Source: Rhizobium sp. FY34
GTDB taxonomy: Bacteria > Pseudomonadota > Alphaproteobacteria > Rhizobiales > Rhizobiaceae
Direction of reading: 5' to 3'
DNA length: 64,000 bases
Assembly (NCBI RefSeq): GCF_005222845.1
Contig: NZ_STFZ01000012.1
Span: forward strand, 1 to 64,000
Each line of letters opens with the position of its first letter. Position 1 is the first letter of the stretch. The notes beneath the pieces were generated by a model. The model saw only the letters and a program-made list of their open reading frames with translations. It was not told where the DNA came from and made no database searches. Below, piece after piece: positions 34,139 to 43,751 of the stretch. Position numbers and translations under genes: made by a program.

Positions 34139-36285
34139 GCGCTCAGCTCGAGCTTGCGGCAGGAGTGCACCAAAGCAACAAACTGGTCTGCCGGCATCGG
34201 GCGTCCATAGAGGTAGCCCTGCATCACGTCGCAACCATCCACCTTCAGAAGATTGGCCTGTTCCTCCGTTTCCACGCCTTCGGCGACCACGGTCAGACCA
34301 AGACTGTGGCCAAGATTGGCAACCGTGCGCACAATCGTATGATCGCTCGGATCCTCGACCATATTACGCACGAAGGTCTGGTCAATCTTGATGCGATCAA
34401 TGGGAAACTGCTTGATGTAATTCAGCGACGAATAGCCTGTGCCGAAATCATCGAGCGAGATGCCAACGCCGAGATCGGCGATCTGGCGCAGTTCGGACAC
34501 AACGGAGGCGGTGTTCTCCATCACGATGTTTTCGGTAATTTCCAGATCGAGACAATTGGGATCGAGACCCGAGACATCCAGCGCATGCCTGACGAGCCCC
34601 GCAACGCTGATGCGGTGGAACTGCACGGGCGACAGGTTGACACCGATGCGCAGATGGCCAAGACCCATACGATGCCAATTTCTGGCCTCACGGCAGGCCT
34701 CATGCAGCACCCACTCATTGATCGGCACGATAAGCCCGTTTTCTTCCGCCCGCATGAGGAACTCACCCGGCGCCACCATTCCCCGCTCGGGATGGTTCCA
34801 GCGTAGCAGCGCCTCGGCACCGATGATCGAGCCCGTGATGGCAGAAATCTGCGGCTGATAGTGCAGGACAAACTGCTTCTGGTCGATTGCCATGCGCAAC
34901 TTGCTGTCCAACACCGCATTGTTGCGAATGCGATCGGCCATATTCGTCTCGTAGAGACGGAACTGGTTGCCACCGGACTCCTTGGCCTGACGCACGGCGA
35001 GGTCAGCGTTCTTCGCCAGTTTAGACACATCCGTTCCATCGATCGGATAGAGCGTCGCCCCGACGCTTGCGCCGCAGGAGACATGCTTGCCAAGGTGGAA
35101 AAAGGGAAGCCCGACAGAGGCAATGATCTTTTCACCCAGTTCACCGGCCTCGATATGGTTGGGACCCAGTGCCTGTAGAATGCCGAATTCGTCCGCACCC
35201 ACCCGCGCCACCATGTCGTCCGGCCCGACAAGCGCGACAAGCCGCGTTGCAACTTCGATCAGGAAAGCATCGCCAGCATCATGGCCCAGCAGTTCATTGA
35301 TGCTCTTGAACTCATCGATATCGATGAAATGCAGTGCAAAGGAGCGATCACCGCGGCGGGCGCGGGCAAGCTCCCGGCGCAACCGGTCATAGAGAAAGCT
35401 CCGATTCGGCAGGTTGGTCAGCATGTCATGGCGGGCTGCATGCAGAAGATGCTCTTCCGCACGCTTGCGCTCCGTAATGTCAAGCGCGCTGGTCAGAACG
35501 CCAACAATCGCATCCGCACCATCGCGCAGCGGGCTTTTTGTCGTCAGCAGCACGCGCTTTTCGCCAAAGGTATTGGTGAGTTCCCGCTCGAAGCTTTTCA
35601 GCGCATGACCGGTGCGGATCACCTTGCGATCCAGTGTGCGATTGGGGCCGGCCAGATCCGCATCGACAAGCACCTCGCTCCCCTTGCCCACCAGATCGGC
35701 GGGATCAGAACCAAGAAAGGCACCGGTAAAGGCATTGGCAAACAGCACGCGGCCGAAATTGTCACTGGCGCTGATCATGGCCGGAAGCGTATCGATGACC
35801 TGGGCCAGGCGCTCGCTGGAATCACGAAGTGCTGCTTCCCGATGCTGCTCGCTGGTTTCCAGTTCGCGGGCCAGAACGGCGGCGCGGCTTTCCAGCAGAA
35901 GCTGCTGTTTGCGCATCTTCAGAAGATTGCGGGCCCGCACGACAAATTCCTGATGATCGACAGGGCTTTGCAGGAAATCCGTGGCACCGGCTTCCAGCGC
36001 CCGCATGCGGAAGCTGCGTTCTTCATAGACCGTGATGACGATGACCGGGATTTCGGAAAAGCCGGGAAGCGCACGCAAGGCACGAATGAACCCCTCGCCA
36101 TCCATCACCGGCATCTTGTAGTCAGTCAGGATGAGGTCAGGGACAGCCCCCTGCTCGAAGGCCGCGAGTGCGCTTGACGGATCGGCAAACACACGAATGG
36201 AAGCGCCTTCCTCTACAGAGGAAGCGAGCCTCTCGAATATGCGTCTGTTTGTCTCCTGATCGTCAACGATCGCTATGAGCGGCAT
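34135..36285 (-). CDS. response regulator with REC-PAS-GGDEF-EAL domains (RpfG replacement)
   Basis: The 716-residue cytoplasmic protein has a receiver domain (2-125, phospho-Asp55 in LILTDYKMP) that resembles the RpfG receiver, a coiled coil (125-160), a PAS domain (160-275), GGDEF (285-450) and EAL (460-710). The diguanylate-cyclase motif is GADEF (363-367), slightly degenerate, while the EAL side keeps Glu491, Asn550, Glu582, Asp612-Asp613 and Lys633, so c-di-GMP phosphodiesterase activity is likely. The receiver's usual lysine before Pro108 is Ser107. It is inferred to be the output of the RpfC-like kinase, lowering c-di-GMP in response to DSF. Confidence 0.88.
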   Translation of the reverse strand: MPLIAIVDDQETNRRIFERLASSVEEGASIRVFADPSSALAAFEQGAVPDLILTDYKMPVMDGEGFIRALRALPGFSEIPVIVITVYEERSFRMRALEAGATDFLQSPVDHQEFVVRARNLLKMRKQQLLLESRAAVLARELETSEQHREAALRDSSERLAQVIDTLPAMISASDNFGRVLFANAFTGAFLGSDPADLVGKGSEVLVDADLAGPNRTLDRKVIRTGHALKSFERELTNTFGEKRVLLTTKSPLRDGADAIVGVLTSALDITERKRAEEHLLHAARHDMLTNLPNRSFLYDRLRRELARARRGDRSFALHFIDIDEFKSINELLGHDAGDAFLIEVATRLVALVGPDDMVARVGADEFGILQALGPNHIEAGELGEKIIASVGLPFFHLGKHVSCGASVGATLYPIDGTDVSKLAKNADLAVRQAKESGGNQFRLYETNMADRIRNNAVLDSKLRMAIDQKQFVLHYQPQISAITGSIIGAEALLRWNHPERGMVAPGEFLMRAEENGLIVPINEWVLHEACREARNWHRMGLGHLRIGVNLSPVQFHRISVAGLVRHALDVSGLDPNCLDLEITENIVMENTASVVSELRQIADLGVGISLDDFGTGYSSLNYIKQFPIDRIKIDQTFVRNMVEDPSDHTIVRTVANLGHSLGLTVVAEGVETEEQANLLKVDGCDVMQGYLYGRPMPADQFVALVHSCRKLELSA

Positions 36286-36401
36286 TCATGTTTCCGATAT
36301 CATTTCGGCGATGACATTTGGCGCGGCACCAGCAGGCGCCCTTAAAACTTGAGCGGTAACCCGAGAAAAGCTCACTTAAATTAGCTGTTCAGGTCTTAAC
36401 A

Positions 36402-36428
36402 ATTCGCTACTTCTGTTCCGTAGCGAAT
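36402..36428. promoter_or_regulatory. perfect 9-bp inverted repeat upstream of the regulator-rpfC operon
   Basis: ATTCGCTAC (36402-36410) and GTAGCGAAT (36420-36428) are separated by nine bases. It lies about 117 bases before the start of the regulator gene in a gene-free gap (36286-36582), facing a small plus-strand gene on the other side. Position and symmetry suit an operator; no known factor is matched. Confidence 0.5.
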
Positions 36429-36582
36429 CAAAACACGACATGTACTCGGTAGGCCTTGCGTTCAACTGAGCCGTTGCAACACAACCACACCTTGAAACAG
36501 ACCGCTTTGGGTAAAGAGCTTTGCTTTGACCATTGCTAATATACACCCTAGGCTTTGCTCGATGGGCATGGAGAGAAGGGTG

Positions 36583-36798
36583 ATGTCGTTTCCATCCTAC
36601 GATACGCTGGATAGCAAGGATCTGTCCTTCCTGCGGCAGGTACTGGAGGACGTGTGTCGCGAGCGCGCGATATCGCTCGCGAGCGAAGAGGGCCAAGCCA
36701 TTGCGCGGGCGCTCGTCGATTGGTTTCTGTTTGGCGTCAAGCATCCCGACCAGTTGAAGCAGATGCTGGCGCCCCTGCCCTCCTACCTCGAGCTGTGA
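36583..36798 (+). CDS. small cytoplasmic protein of unknown function
   Basis: A 71-residue, mostly helical protein starting MSFPSYDTLDSKDLSFLRQVLEDVCRE, with the second half VDWFLFGVKHPDQLKQMLAPLP. GAGAAGGG lies a few bases before the ATG at 36583; in-frame ATGs at 36562 and 36568 lack such a site. No family is recognised. It is divergent from the c-di-GMP regulator gene. Confidence 0.55.
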   Translation: MSFPSYDTLDSKDLSFLRQVLEDVCRERAISLASEEGQAIARALVDWFLFGVKHPDQLKQMLAPLPSYLEL

Positions 36799-36857
36799 CG
36801 TGAACGACACCGGCATGAGTCGCGCCCGGCCTCTGGATGTATTACAGCAGGACGCAG

Positions 36858-37268
36858 ATGATGAATGTCGGATGCCGCATGCCCAAGAAGATCAAGCGTA
36901 GCCCACTGGAAAAGCTCTTGAAACACTGGGAGCGGGCGAGCGCAGAGGACCGCCGGCAATTTCTCGCCACGACGCTGGGAGAGGGCGCAACACCGGGTTT
37001 TCCGGAAGCGTCAACGCCGGTCGATGCGCCGGATCTTCCAATCCTCATCGCCAATGGCCGCTATCTGCTGCCAGACACAGTCAGGCGGATCGAACGCATC
37101 ATGATTGCACGGCGCATCACACCAGAGACGATAGCACAGGAAATCGGCTTTGCCGGCGAGGGTCATGCCCTCACCCGTGCTCTGGTCCGTCAGGCAAGCC
37201 TCAGGCTTGCCATCATCGCCGCACTTCGCGCCTGGATCCTCGACAGCAGTGCCACCCCCCAAAGGTAA
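36858..37268 (+). CDS. small basic protein of unknown function
   Basis: A 136-residue protein with a Lys/Arg-rich start (MPKKIKRSPLEKLLKHWERA), a middle segment LPILIANGRYLLPDTVRRIERIMIARRI and a helical C-terminus. The segment ITPETIAQEIGFAGEG hints at a helix-turn-helix, but this is not strong enough to call a regulator. AGGA before the ATG at 36858 sets the start; starts at 36837 and 36879 are possible. It is convergent with the SdhAF4 gene. Confidence 0.5.
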   Translation: MMNVGCRMPKKIKRSPLEKLLKHWERASAEDRRQFLATTLGEGATPGFPEASTPVDAPDLPILIANGRYLLPDTVRRIERIMIARRITPETIAQEIGFAGEGHALTRALVRQASLRLAIIAALRAWILDSSATPQR

Positions 37269-37293
37269 CCGCTGACGAAATTCCCTGATGCGG

Positions 37294-37512
37294 CTAGAAA
37301 TCGATGGCGCGACCGTTGATTTCCCAGTCGCCGAAACGGGCGGGATCGGCACCGCCACGACCGCCAACCTCGGCTGGCCTATCAAGCGGCTTTTCCGCCT
37401 TGCGGCGCTCTTCGGCCTCCTGCAACGCACGCGCTGCAGCCGGCGAAAGCACATTCGGCGCGGGCGCTGCTGCGGTCTCGGTTTCCGTATTGTCGTTGTC
37501 CGGCATCTGCAT
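37294..37512 (-). CDS. DUF1674 / SdhAF4 succinate dehydrogenase assembly factor
   Basis: A 72-residue protein with a low-complexity N-terminus and the diagnostic C-terminal block RPAEVGGRGGADPARFGDWE followed by NGRAIDF. SdhAF4 proteins help flavinylate and protect SdhA before complex II assembly. The start at 37512 (MQMPDNDN) or 37506 is chosen within a much longer antisense frame that covers htpX. It is divergent from htpX and not next to sdh genes here. Confidence 0.85.
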   Translation of the reverse strand: MQMPDNDNTETETAAAPAPNVLSPAAARALQEAEERRKAEKPLDRPAEVGGRGGADPARFGDWEINGRAIDF

Positions 37513-37629
37513 GGTCTTCGAAGTCCTGCCTCTGCGGGAATATTGAAAACAATTCCCGAATAACCACATCCTAGGGCAATATGCGGTGCTCATGAAGTAC
37601 CGCTGCCGTTTTCCCTGGGAGAAGCGACG

Positions 37630-38589
37630 ATGAACATGATCCGCACCGCCATGCTGCTGGCCTTCATGACCGCCCTGTTCATGGGTATCGGCTTTATGAT
37701 CGGCGGGAGCGGCGGCATGATGATCGCATTCCTTGTCGCAGCAGGCATGAACCTGTTCTCCTACTGGAATTCCGACAAGATGGTGTTGTCGGCCTATCGC
37801 GCGCAAGAGGTGGATGCACACAATGCGCCGGAATTCTTCCACATGATCCGCGATCTGTCTGCCAATGCCGGCCTCCCCATGCCGCGCGTCTATATCTATG
37901 ACAACCCGCAACCCAATGCCTTTGCCACGGGCCGCAATCCGCAAAATGCCGCCGTTGCCGCCTCGACCGGACTTCTGGAACGGTTGACGCCCGAGGAAGT
38001 GGCCGGCGTGATGGCCCATGAACTGGCGCATATCCAGAACCGCGACACGCTGACCATGACGATTACCGCAACGCTTGCCGGCGCCATTTCCATGCTCGGA
38101 AATTTCGCCTTCTTCTTTGGCGGAAATCGCGAGAACAACAATCCGCTCGGCTTTATCGGCATACTGCTCGCCATGATCGTGGCGCCCTTCGCCGCCATGA
38201 TCGTGCAGATGGCCATCAGCCGCACGCGCGAATATTCCGCCGACCGCCGGGGTGCGGAAATCTGCGGCAATCCGATCTGGCTGGCCTCCGCTCTCGGCAA
38301 AATTGCCGGCGCCGCACGGGTGATCCACAACAGCGATGCCGAGCGCAACCCGGCAACCGCGCACATGTTCATCATCAACCCTTTGTCGGGCGAGCGCATG
38401 GACAATCTGTTTTCGACGCATCCGAACACGCAAAACCGCATCGATGCCCTGCATTCCATGGCATCCGAGTTCGCCGCGACCTCGACGCGTCCCTCCCCGG
38501 CTGCTAGACCCACGCGCACATCGCGTTCCGTGCCGACCACCGGTCCGGCGCGCGGAAACGACGAACCGCGCAAAGGTCCATGGTCTTGA
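37630..38589 (+). CDS. htpX: membrane zinc metalloprotease HtpX
   Basis: The 319-residue inner-membrane heat-shock protease takes part in quality control of membrane proteins. It has two N-terminal helices (residues 5-45), the zinc motif HELAH (His130, Glu131, His134) in [14 protein letters not shown], two more helices and the downstream Glu ligand in [15 protein letters not shown]. The C-terminal tail is Ser/Thr/Pro-rich and extends beyond E. coli HtpX. GGGAG precedes the ATG. Its end overlaps the methyltransferase gene by ten bases. Confidence 0.95.
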   Translation: MNMIRTAMLLAFMTALFMGIGFMIGGSGGMMIAFLVAAGMNLFSYWNSDKMVLSAYRAQEVDAHNAPEFFHMIRDLSANAGLPMPRVYIYDNPQPNAFATGRNPQNAAVAASTGLLERLTPEEVAGVMAHELAHIQNRDTLTMTITATLAGAISMLGNFAFFFGGNRENNNPLGFIGILLAMIVAPFAAMIVQMAISRTREYSADRRGAEICGNPIWLASALGKIAGAARVIHNSDAERNPATAHMFIINPLSGERMDNLFSTHPNTQNRIDALHSMASEFAATSTRPSPAARPTRTSRSVPTTGPARGNDEPRKGPWS

Positions 38590-39998
38590 CGGCAGCCGAC
38601 AGCAAGAAGAACCCGAAACAGCCCCCGCATCGCCACCCCGCAAGTGACGGCAAGCCGCAGGCGACACCATTTGCCGACAAGCCGGGCCTTGACGTGCGCA
38701 TTGCCGCCACCAAGATCCTGGCCGCCGTGGTGGACAAGAAGACCCCGCTGGATGGCATGCTGGACGCCGGCCATGGCAACCCTGCCTATCGGGCACTGAG
38801 TGATGCCGATCGCGGCCTCCTGCGCGCCATTTTGAACACGACGCTGCGCCACCTGCCGCGCATTGAGAAAAGCCTGTCGATGATGCTGGATACGCCGCTG
38901 CCGGAAGGTGCGCGCGCGCTGCAACATGTGTTGACCACGGCGGCGGCCCAGATCCTCTATCTAGATATTCCAGCCCATGCCGCTGTTGACCTTGCCGTCG
39001 AGCAGGCGCATCGTGACCCGCGCAATCGCCGTTTTGCCAAGCTCGTCAACGCGCTTTTGCGCCGCATGGTGCGCGAGCGCGAGGAGATACTTGCAGCAAG
39101 CGAGGCGATTTCGCCCGTGCCAGGCTGGTTCTACAGCCGGCTGGTCAAATCCTATGGCGAAGACGAGGCACGTCGCATTGCCGAGGCCCAATTGTCGCCG
39201 GCCCCGATCGACCTCACCGTCAAGGCGGATGCAGCAGTTTGGGCGGAACGGCTGAATGCCAGGCTGCTGCCGACCGGCAGCCTGCGGCTCGCCTCCTTTG
39301 AAGGTTCAATCCCGAGCGTCGATGGCTTCAACGAAGGCGCCTGGTGGGTGCAGGATGCCGCCGCCTGCCTGCCGGCCCAGCTGTTTGGCGACCTGAAAGG
39401 CAAGCGCATTGCCGACCTCTGTGCGGCACCGGGTGGCAAGACCGCCCAGCTTGCCGCGCTCGGTGCCGACGTGATTGCCGTCGAACAATCGGCAAACCGC
39501 TCCGTGCGGCTTCAGGAAAACCTCGCGCGGCTCGATCTATCGGCAGACATCGTCCAATGTGACCTGTTTGACTATCAGCCGGAAGAGCTTCTCGACGGCG
39601 TTCTTCTCGATGCCCCCTGCTCGTCAACCGGCACCACACGCCGCCACCCGGATGTCTTGTGGACGAAAAGCGCCAAGGACATCGAAAAACTGGCAGAGCT
39701 TCAGGGTCGCATGCTGCGCCATGCCCTAACTCTGGTGAAACCGAGCGGGATTGTCGTCTTCTCCAACTGCTCGCTCGATCCGCTGGAAGGCGAGGAACTG
39801 GTGGCAAAGCTTCTTTCCGAGAACCCCATGATCGAGCGCATGCCGGTGGCAAAGCAGGACTGGCCGGGATTGGAAGACGCCATCAATGCAGCAGGCGAAT
39901 TCCGCACCACACCGGCCATGCTGCAACCACAGGACGGCTACGCCGGCGGCATGGATGGCTTTTTCGCGTGTGTGTTGCGTCGCAGCGAAGCAGGGTAA
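38580..39998 (+). CDS. RsmB-family 16S rRNA (cytosine-5) methyltransferase
   Basis: The 472-residue enzyme has an N-terminal NusB-like RNA-binding domain (residues about 40-170) and a C-terminal SAM-dependent domain: motif [13 protein letters not shown], motif [11 protein letters not shown] and motif [14 protein letters not shown], the last two holding the two catalytic cysteines of m5C methyltransferases. The likely target is C967 of 16S rRNA by analogy with E. coli RsmB. It overlaps htpX and is presumably co-transcribed; this htpX-rsmB pairing is common in Rhizobiales. Confidence 0.92.
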   Translation: MVLTAADSKKNPKQPPHRHPASDGKPQATPFADKPGLDVRIAATKILAAVVDKKTPLDGMLDAGHGNPAYRALSDADRGLLRAILNTTLRHLPRIEKSLSMMLDTPLPEGARALQHVLTTAAAQILYLDIPAHAAVDLAVEQAHRDPRNRRFAKLVNALLRRMVREREEILAASEAISPVPGWFYSRLVKSYGEDEARRIAEAQLSPAPIDLTVKADAAVWAERLNARLLPTGSLRLASFEGSIPSVDGFNEGAWWVQDAAACLPAQLFGDLKGKRIADLCAAPGGKTAQLAALGADVIAVEQSANRSVRLQENLARLDLSADIVQCDLFDYQPEELLDGVLLDAPCSSTGTTRRHPDVLWTKSAKDIEKLAELQGRMLRHALTLVKPSGIVVFSNCSLDPLEGEELVAKLLSENPMIERMPVAKQDWPGLEDAINAAGEFRTTPAMLQPQDGYAGGMDGFFACVLRRSEAG

Positions 39999-40103
39999 GA
40001 GTTTATTCACCATAAGCAGGCAGATTCGGGATCAAGGATGGACTGCGCATCCCTTCAGGAGAAGGGCAGCGCTTGAGGGGTCGATCTAAGGATTTCCGCT
40101 ATC

Positions 40104-41792
40104 ATGATGCTCGCTGAGCGCCGAAGACGACTGGCTCTGGGACTGACGGAGGCGCGGCTGCGCCTCTGCCGCCGGCTGACGGCCCTTGGCATGCTGCGCT
40201 GCCGGATCTCGATGGACGTGCCCGAACGGTTGATCGTGGCGCCGACAGACCTGCGTGCCGTCGATCCGTTCATTGCAGAAGAAATCCTGGCCGGACGTTT
40301 TCCGCTCGCCGGCCGGCTGTTCGAGGCTGGCGACGAATCACCCTTTGCGCTCTCCTTGCCATCGCGTGCCTTTGCCGAGCGCCTGCATTCCTTTGCATGG
40401 CTGCGCCACATGCGGGCTTTGCGCACGAATGCAGCACGCAACCAGGCCCGCTTCATTGTCAGTTCCTGGATACAACTGCATGGGCACAAGACATCCGGCC
40501 CGGCCTGGGAGCCGCATGTGGCGGCCGAGCGGATGATTGCCTGGCTCTCGCATTCGCCGGTGCTGCTGCAAGGGGCAGAGGCAGGCTTTTATCGCCGCTT
40601 CATGAAATGCCTGGCCTTCCAGCGCCATTACCTGCGCAAGACCATCTCCTGCCTGCCGGTCGGCGAGGCAAGGCTTCGCCTCCATATCGCTCTTGCCATC
40701 GCCTCGCTTGCCATGCCGTCGAGCGACAAGCTGATCCGCCGCGAGGGGCAAAGGCTCGATCGCGAGCTGGAAGCGCAGATCCTCTCCGATGGCGGGCATG
40801 TATCGCGCAATCCGCGCGCAGCACTCAACCTGCTGCTTGATCTGCTGCCGCTGCGCCAGACCTATATCAACCTTGGCCATGACGTGCCGGGCAAGCTGAT
40901 CCCGACCATCGACCGCATCTATCCGGCCTTGCGCTTCTTTCGCCACCAGGATGGCGACCTTGCGCTGTTCAATGGGGCAAGCGCCACACCGGCAACCGAA
41001 CTGATGTCGGTGCTGCGCTATGACGAAACCGGCGGAAAGCCGTTCAAGGCCCTGCCGCATAGCCATTACCATCGGTTGGCCGCCGGCGAGACAACCATCA
41101 TCGTCGATGCCGGCAAGCCACCAACCGCCAATCTGTCGCGCAATGCCCATGCCGGATGCCTGTCCTTCGAGATGTCGGCAGGGCGCAGCCGCTTCATCAT
41201 CAATGCCGGTGCGCCGAAATTTTCCGGGCGCAGCTATCGGCTTCTGTCGCGCGCAACGGCCGCGCATTCGACCGTAACGCTCGGTGAAACATCCTCGGCA
41301 CGCGTGCAGCAATCCGCCTTTCTCGGCCCGCTGATGCTTGACGGCGTAACCACGGTGACAACGGAGCGCTGGGACGATGCCTATGGGAACGACTGGCTGA
41401 AGGCCTCGCATGATGGCTATGCAAAACCGTTCGGCTATCTGCACCAGCGCGAAATCGGCCTTGCCGCCAAGGGCAACAAGATCCGGGGACACGACCATTT
41501 CTTCCTGTCTCCGGATATCGAACCCGGCAAGCTGCAGGCCACCGTACAGGCGACGGCCCGCTTCCACATCCATCCTTCGATCATCCTGACGCGCGTCGAT
41601 GATGAGACGGTTTCCATGGAAGCGCCGGATGGCGAAGCCTGGCTGTTTTCAGCGCCCGGACAGGTGGTGGAGATCGACGAAGACGTGTTCTTTGCCGATG
41701 TTTCTGGCATCCGCCCCAGCGAACAACTGGTCATCGAGTTCTCGCTTCCCGAGACGAGCGACCTGCGCTGGATGCTGAAGCAGCAGGTTTAG
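40104..41792 (+). CDS. heparinase II/III-like protein
   Basis: The 562-residue protein has an N-terminal (alpha/alpha) toroid region (FIVSSWIQLHG, SHSPVLLQGAEAGFYRRF) and a C-terminal beta-sandwich of the heparinase II/III family (SYRLLSRATAAHSTVTLGE, RGHDHFFLSPDI). Polysaccharide lyase activity is the family role, but the natural substrate in rhizobia is unknown. No signal peptide is visible, which is odd for a lyase. AAGGAT precedes the ATG at 40104. It sits between rsmB and purH, an arrangement I recall from other Rhizobiales. Confidence 0.85.
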   Translation: MMLAERRRRLALGLTEARLRLCRRLTALGMLRCRISMDVPERLIVAPTDLRAVDPFIAEEILAGRFPLAGRLFEAGDESPFALSLPSRAFAERLHSFAWLRHMRALRTNAARNQARFIVSSWIQLHGHKTSGPAWEPHVAAERMIAWLSHSPVLLQGAEAGFYRRFMKCLAFQRHYLRKTISCLPVGEARLRLHIALAIASLAMPSSDKLIRREGQRLDRELEAQILSDGGHVSRNPRAALNLLLDLLPLRQTYINLGHDVPGKLIPTIDRIYPALRFFRHQDGDLALFNGASATPATELMSVLRYDETGGKPFKALPHSHYHRLAAGETTIIVDAGKPPTANLSRNAHAGCLSFEMSAGRSRFIINAGAPKFSGRSYRLLSRATAAHSTVTLGETSSARVQQSAFLGPLMLDGVTTVTTERWDDAYGNDWLKASHDGYAKPFGYLHQREIGLAAKGNKIRGHDHFFLSPDIEPGKLQATVQATARFHIHPSIILTRVDDETVSMEAPDGEAWLFSAPGQVVEIDEDVFFADVSGIRPSEQLVIEFSLPETSDLRWMLKQQV

Positions 41793-41904
41793 GACCAATC
41801 GGCGCGCGGGAACCGTTCCCTCCGGCGTAAAGCTGTGCTAACGCGCCCGCATCCAAGGCGCCCGCCGCTTGTTGAGGGCGCATCACCCGCACGGAGTGTT
41901 CCCG

Positions 41905-43521
41905 ATGGCCATCGTTTCCAAGATGATCCCCGCCCCCGACAAAGTGAAGATCCGCACGGCGCTCCTGTCCGTCTCCGACAAGACCGGGATCATCGAACTG
42001 GCGCGCGCGCTCAGCGAACATGGCGTCAAGCTTCTATCCACCGGCGGCACGTTCAAGGCCATCCACGAGGCGGGCCTTGCTGTCACCGACGTCTCGGACG
42101 TCACCGGCTTTCCCGAGATCATGGACGGTCGGGTAAAGACCCTGCATCCGGGCGTGCATGGCGGCCTGCTGGCCATCCGCGACGATGCCGACCACGTGAA
42201 GGCCATGGCCGACCACAATATCGGCGCCATCGATCTTGCCGTCATCAATCTCTACCCGTTCGAGCAGGTTCGCGCCGCCGGCGGCGACTATCCGACGACC
42301 GTCGAGAACATCGATATCGGTGGCCCGGCCATGATCCGCGCTGCCGCCAAAAACCATGCCTATGTGACGATCGTCACCGATCCGCAGGACTATCCACAAC
42401 TGATCGAAGCCCTGCGTTCCGGCGAGGGCCAGACGGCTTACGCCTTCCGCCAGAAGCTTGCCGGGCGCGCCTATGCACGCACTGCCGCCTATGACACGAT
42501 GATTTCCAACTGGTTTGCCGAGGCGCTTGATATCGAAATGCCACGCTACCGCACGCTGGGCGGCCCGCTGCTGCAGGAAATGCGCTATGGGGAAAACCCG
42601 CACCAATCGGCCGGCTTCTACCTGACGAGCGAAAAGCGTCCGGGCGTGGCAACGGCCACGCTCCTGCAGGGCAAGCAGCTTTCCTACAACAATATCAATG
42701 ACACGGACGCTGCCTTCGAGCTTGTCGCGGAATTCGACATCGACAAGGCGCCGGCCTGCGCCATCATCAAGCATGCCAATCCTTGCGGCGTGGCTACCGG
42801 CCTGACGCTGACGGATGCCTACAAGCGAGCGCTGGCCTGCGACAGCACCTCTGCCTTTGGCGGCATCGTGGCGCTCAATACGCTACTGGATGCTGAAACA
42901 GCCGCTGAAATCGTCAAGGTCTTCACAGAAGTCATCATTGCTCCCGCCGTCACCGACGAGGCACAGGCGATCATTGCCGCCAAGAAGAACCTGCGCCTGC
43001 TGGTCACTGGCGCTCTGCCCGATCCGCGTTCGCGCGGCCTCACCGCCAAGACCGTGTCCGGCGGGCTTCTGGTGCAGACCCGCGACAATGCCATGGTCGA
43101 GGATCTTGACCTCAGGGTGGTCACAAAGCGTGCGCCGACCGAGCAGGAACTGATCGACATGAAATTTGCCTACAAGGTGGCAAAGCATGTGAAATCCAAT
43201 GCCGTAGTCTATGCCAAGGATGGCCAGACCGCCGGCATTGGCGCCGGCCAGATGAGCCGCGTCGATTCCGCCCGCATTGCAGGCCTCAAAGCCGAAGAGG
43301 CCGCCAAGGTCATGGGCTGGGCACAGCCGATGACCTACGGCTCGGCGGTTGCCTCGGAAGCCTTCCTGCCCTTTGCCGACGGGCTTCTGTCAATGATTGC
43401 CGCCGGCGCCACCGCCGTCATCCAGCCGGGCGGCTCGATGCGCGACGAAGAGGTGATTGCGGCAGCCGATGAACATGGCGTGGCCATGGTGTTTACCGGC
43501 ATGCGGCACTTCCGCCATTAA
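41905..43521 (+). CDS. purH: bifunctional AICAR formyltransferase / IMP cyclohydrolase
   Basis: The 538-residue enzyme performs the last two steps of IMP synthesis. The N-terminal cyclohydrolase domain has [24 protein letters not shown] and [13 protein letters not shown]; the C-terminal transformylase has the catalytic Lys-His in [21 protein letters not shown] and [15 protein letters not shown]. The ATG at 41905 is the conserved start ([26 protein letters not shown]); an upstream in-frame start has no homology. No ZTP-type riboswitch is apparent in the 112 bases upstream. Confidence 0.96.
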   Translation: MAIVSKMIPAPDKVKIRTALLSVSDKTGIIELARALSEHGVKLLSTGGTFKAIHEAGLAVTDVSDVTGFPEIMDGRVKTLHPGVHGGLLAIRDDADHVKAMADHNIGAIDLAVINLYPFEQVRAAGGDYPTTVENIDIGGPAMIRAAAKNHAYVTIVTDPQDYPQLIEALRSGEGQTAYAFRQKLAGRAYARTAAYDTMISNWFAEALDIEMPRYRTLGGPLLQEMRYGENPHQSAGFYLTSEKRPGVATATLLQGKQLSYNNINDTDAAFELVAEFDIDKAPACAIIKHANPCGVATGLTLTDAYKRALACDSTSAFGGIVALNTLLDAETAAEIVKVFTEVIIAPAVTDEAQAIIAAKKNLRLLVTGALPDPRSRGLTAKTVSGGLLVQTRDNAMVEDLDLRVVTKRAPTEQELIDMKFAYKVAKHVKSNAVVYAKDGQTAGIGAGQMSRVDSARIAGLKAEEAAKVMGWAQPMTYGSAVASEAFLPFADGLLSMIAAGATAVIQPGGSMRDEEVIAAADEHGVAMVFTGMRHFRH

Positions 43522-43566
43522 GACGGGCATAGCCTATCACCTTGCATGAGGGGACATCCATCCGGA

Positions 43567-43736
43567 AGAAGCCCCCTCTGGCCTGCCGACCATCTCCCCC
43601 ACAAGGGGGGAGAAGACCTGTGGCACCGTCACCATGCAAACCTCAAAGGCCTTCGCTCCAACGATGGTAGAGAATGAGCCGCAAACGGCGCGGCAGGGGT
43701 AGCCCCTCCCCCTTGTGGGGAGGGGTCTTCATCCAT
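43567..43736. repeat. RIME-like rhizobial intergenic palindromic element
   Basis: Two GC-rich palindromes flank the element. TCTCCCCC (43593-43600) pairs with GGGGGAGA (43606-43613), preceded by the familiar GCCCCCTCTGGCCTGCC block; CCCCTCCCC (43703-43711) pairs with GGGGAGGGG (43717-43725). This matches the layout of RIME1 mosaic elements scattered between genes in Rhizobium and Sinorhizobium. It fills the gap between convergent purH and the UMF1-type transporter gene. Confidence 0.7.
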
Positions 43737-43751
43737 CTCCAGACCGAATCC

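Noticed and set aside
37294..38796. 500-codon minus-strand open frame covering htpX
   Set aside because: It is antisense to an unmistakable htpX gene; only its last 72 codons (SdhAF4) have family signature and their own start.
41793..41904. possible ZTP-type riboswitch before purH
   Set aside because: The conserved pfl-motif core blocks are not visible, although the region is GC-rich.
43593..43613. simple rho-independent terminator of purH
   Set aside because: The GC-rich arms lack a T tract and belong to a larger two-palindrome element better explained as a RIME-like repeat.
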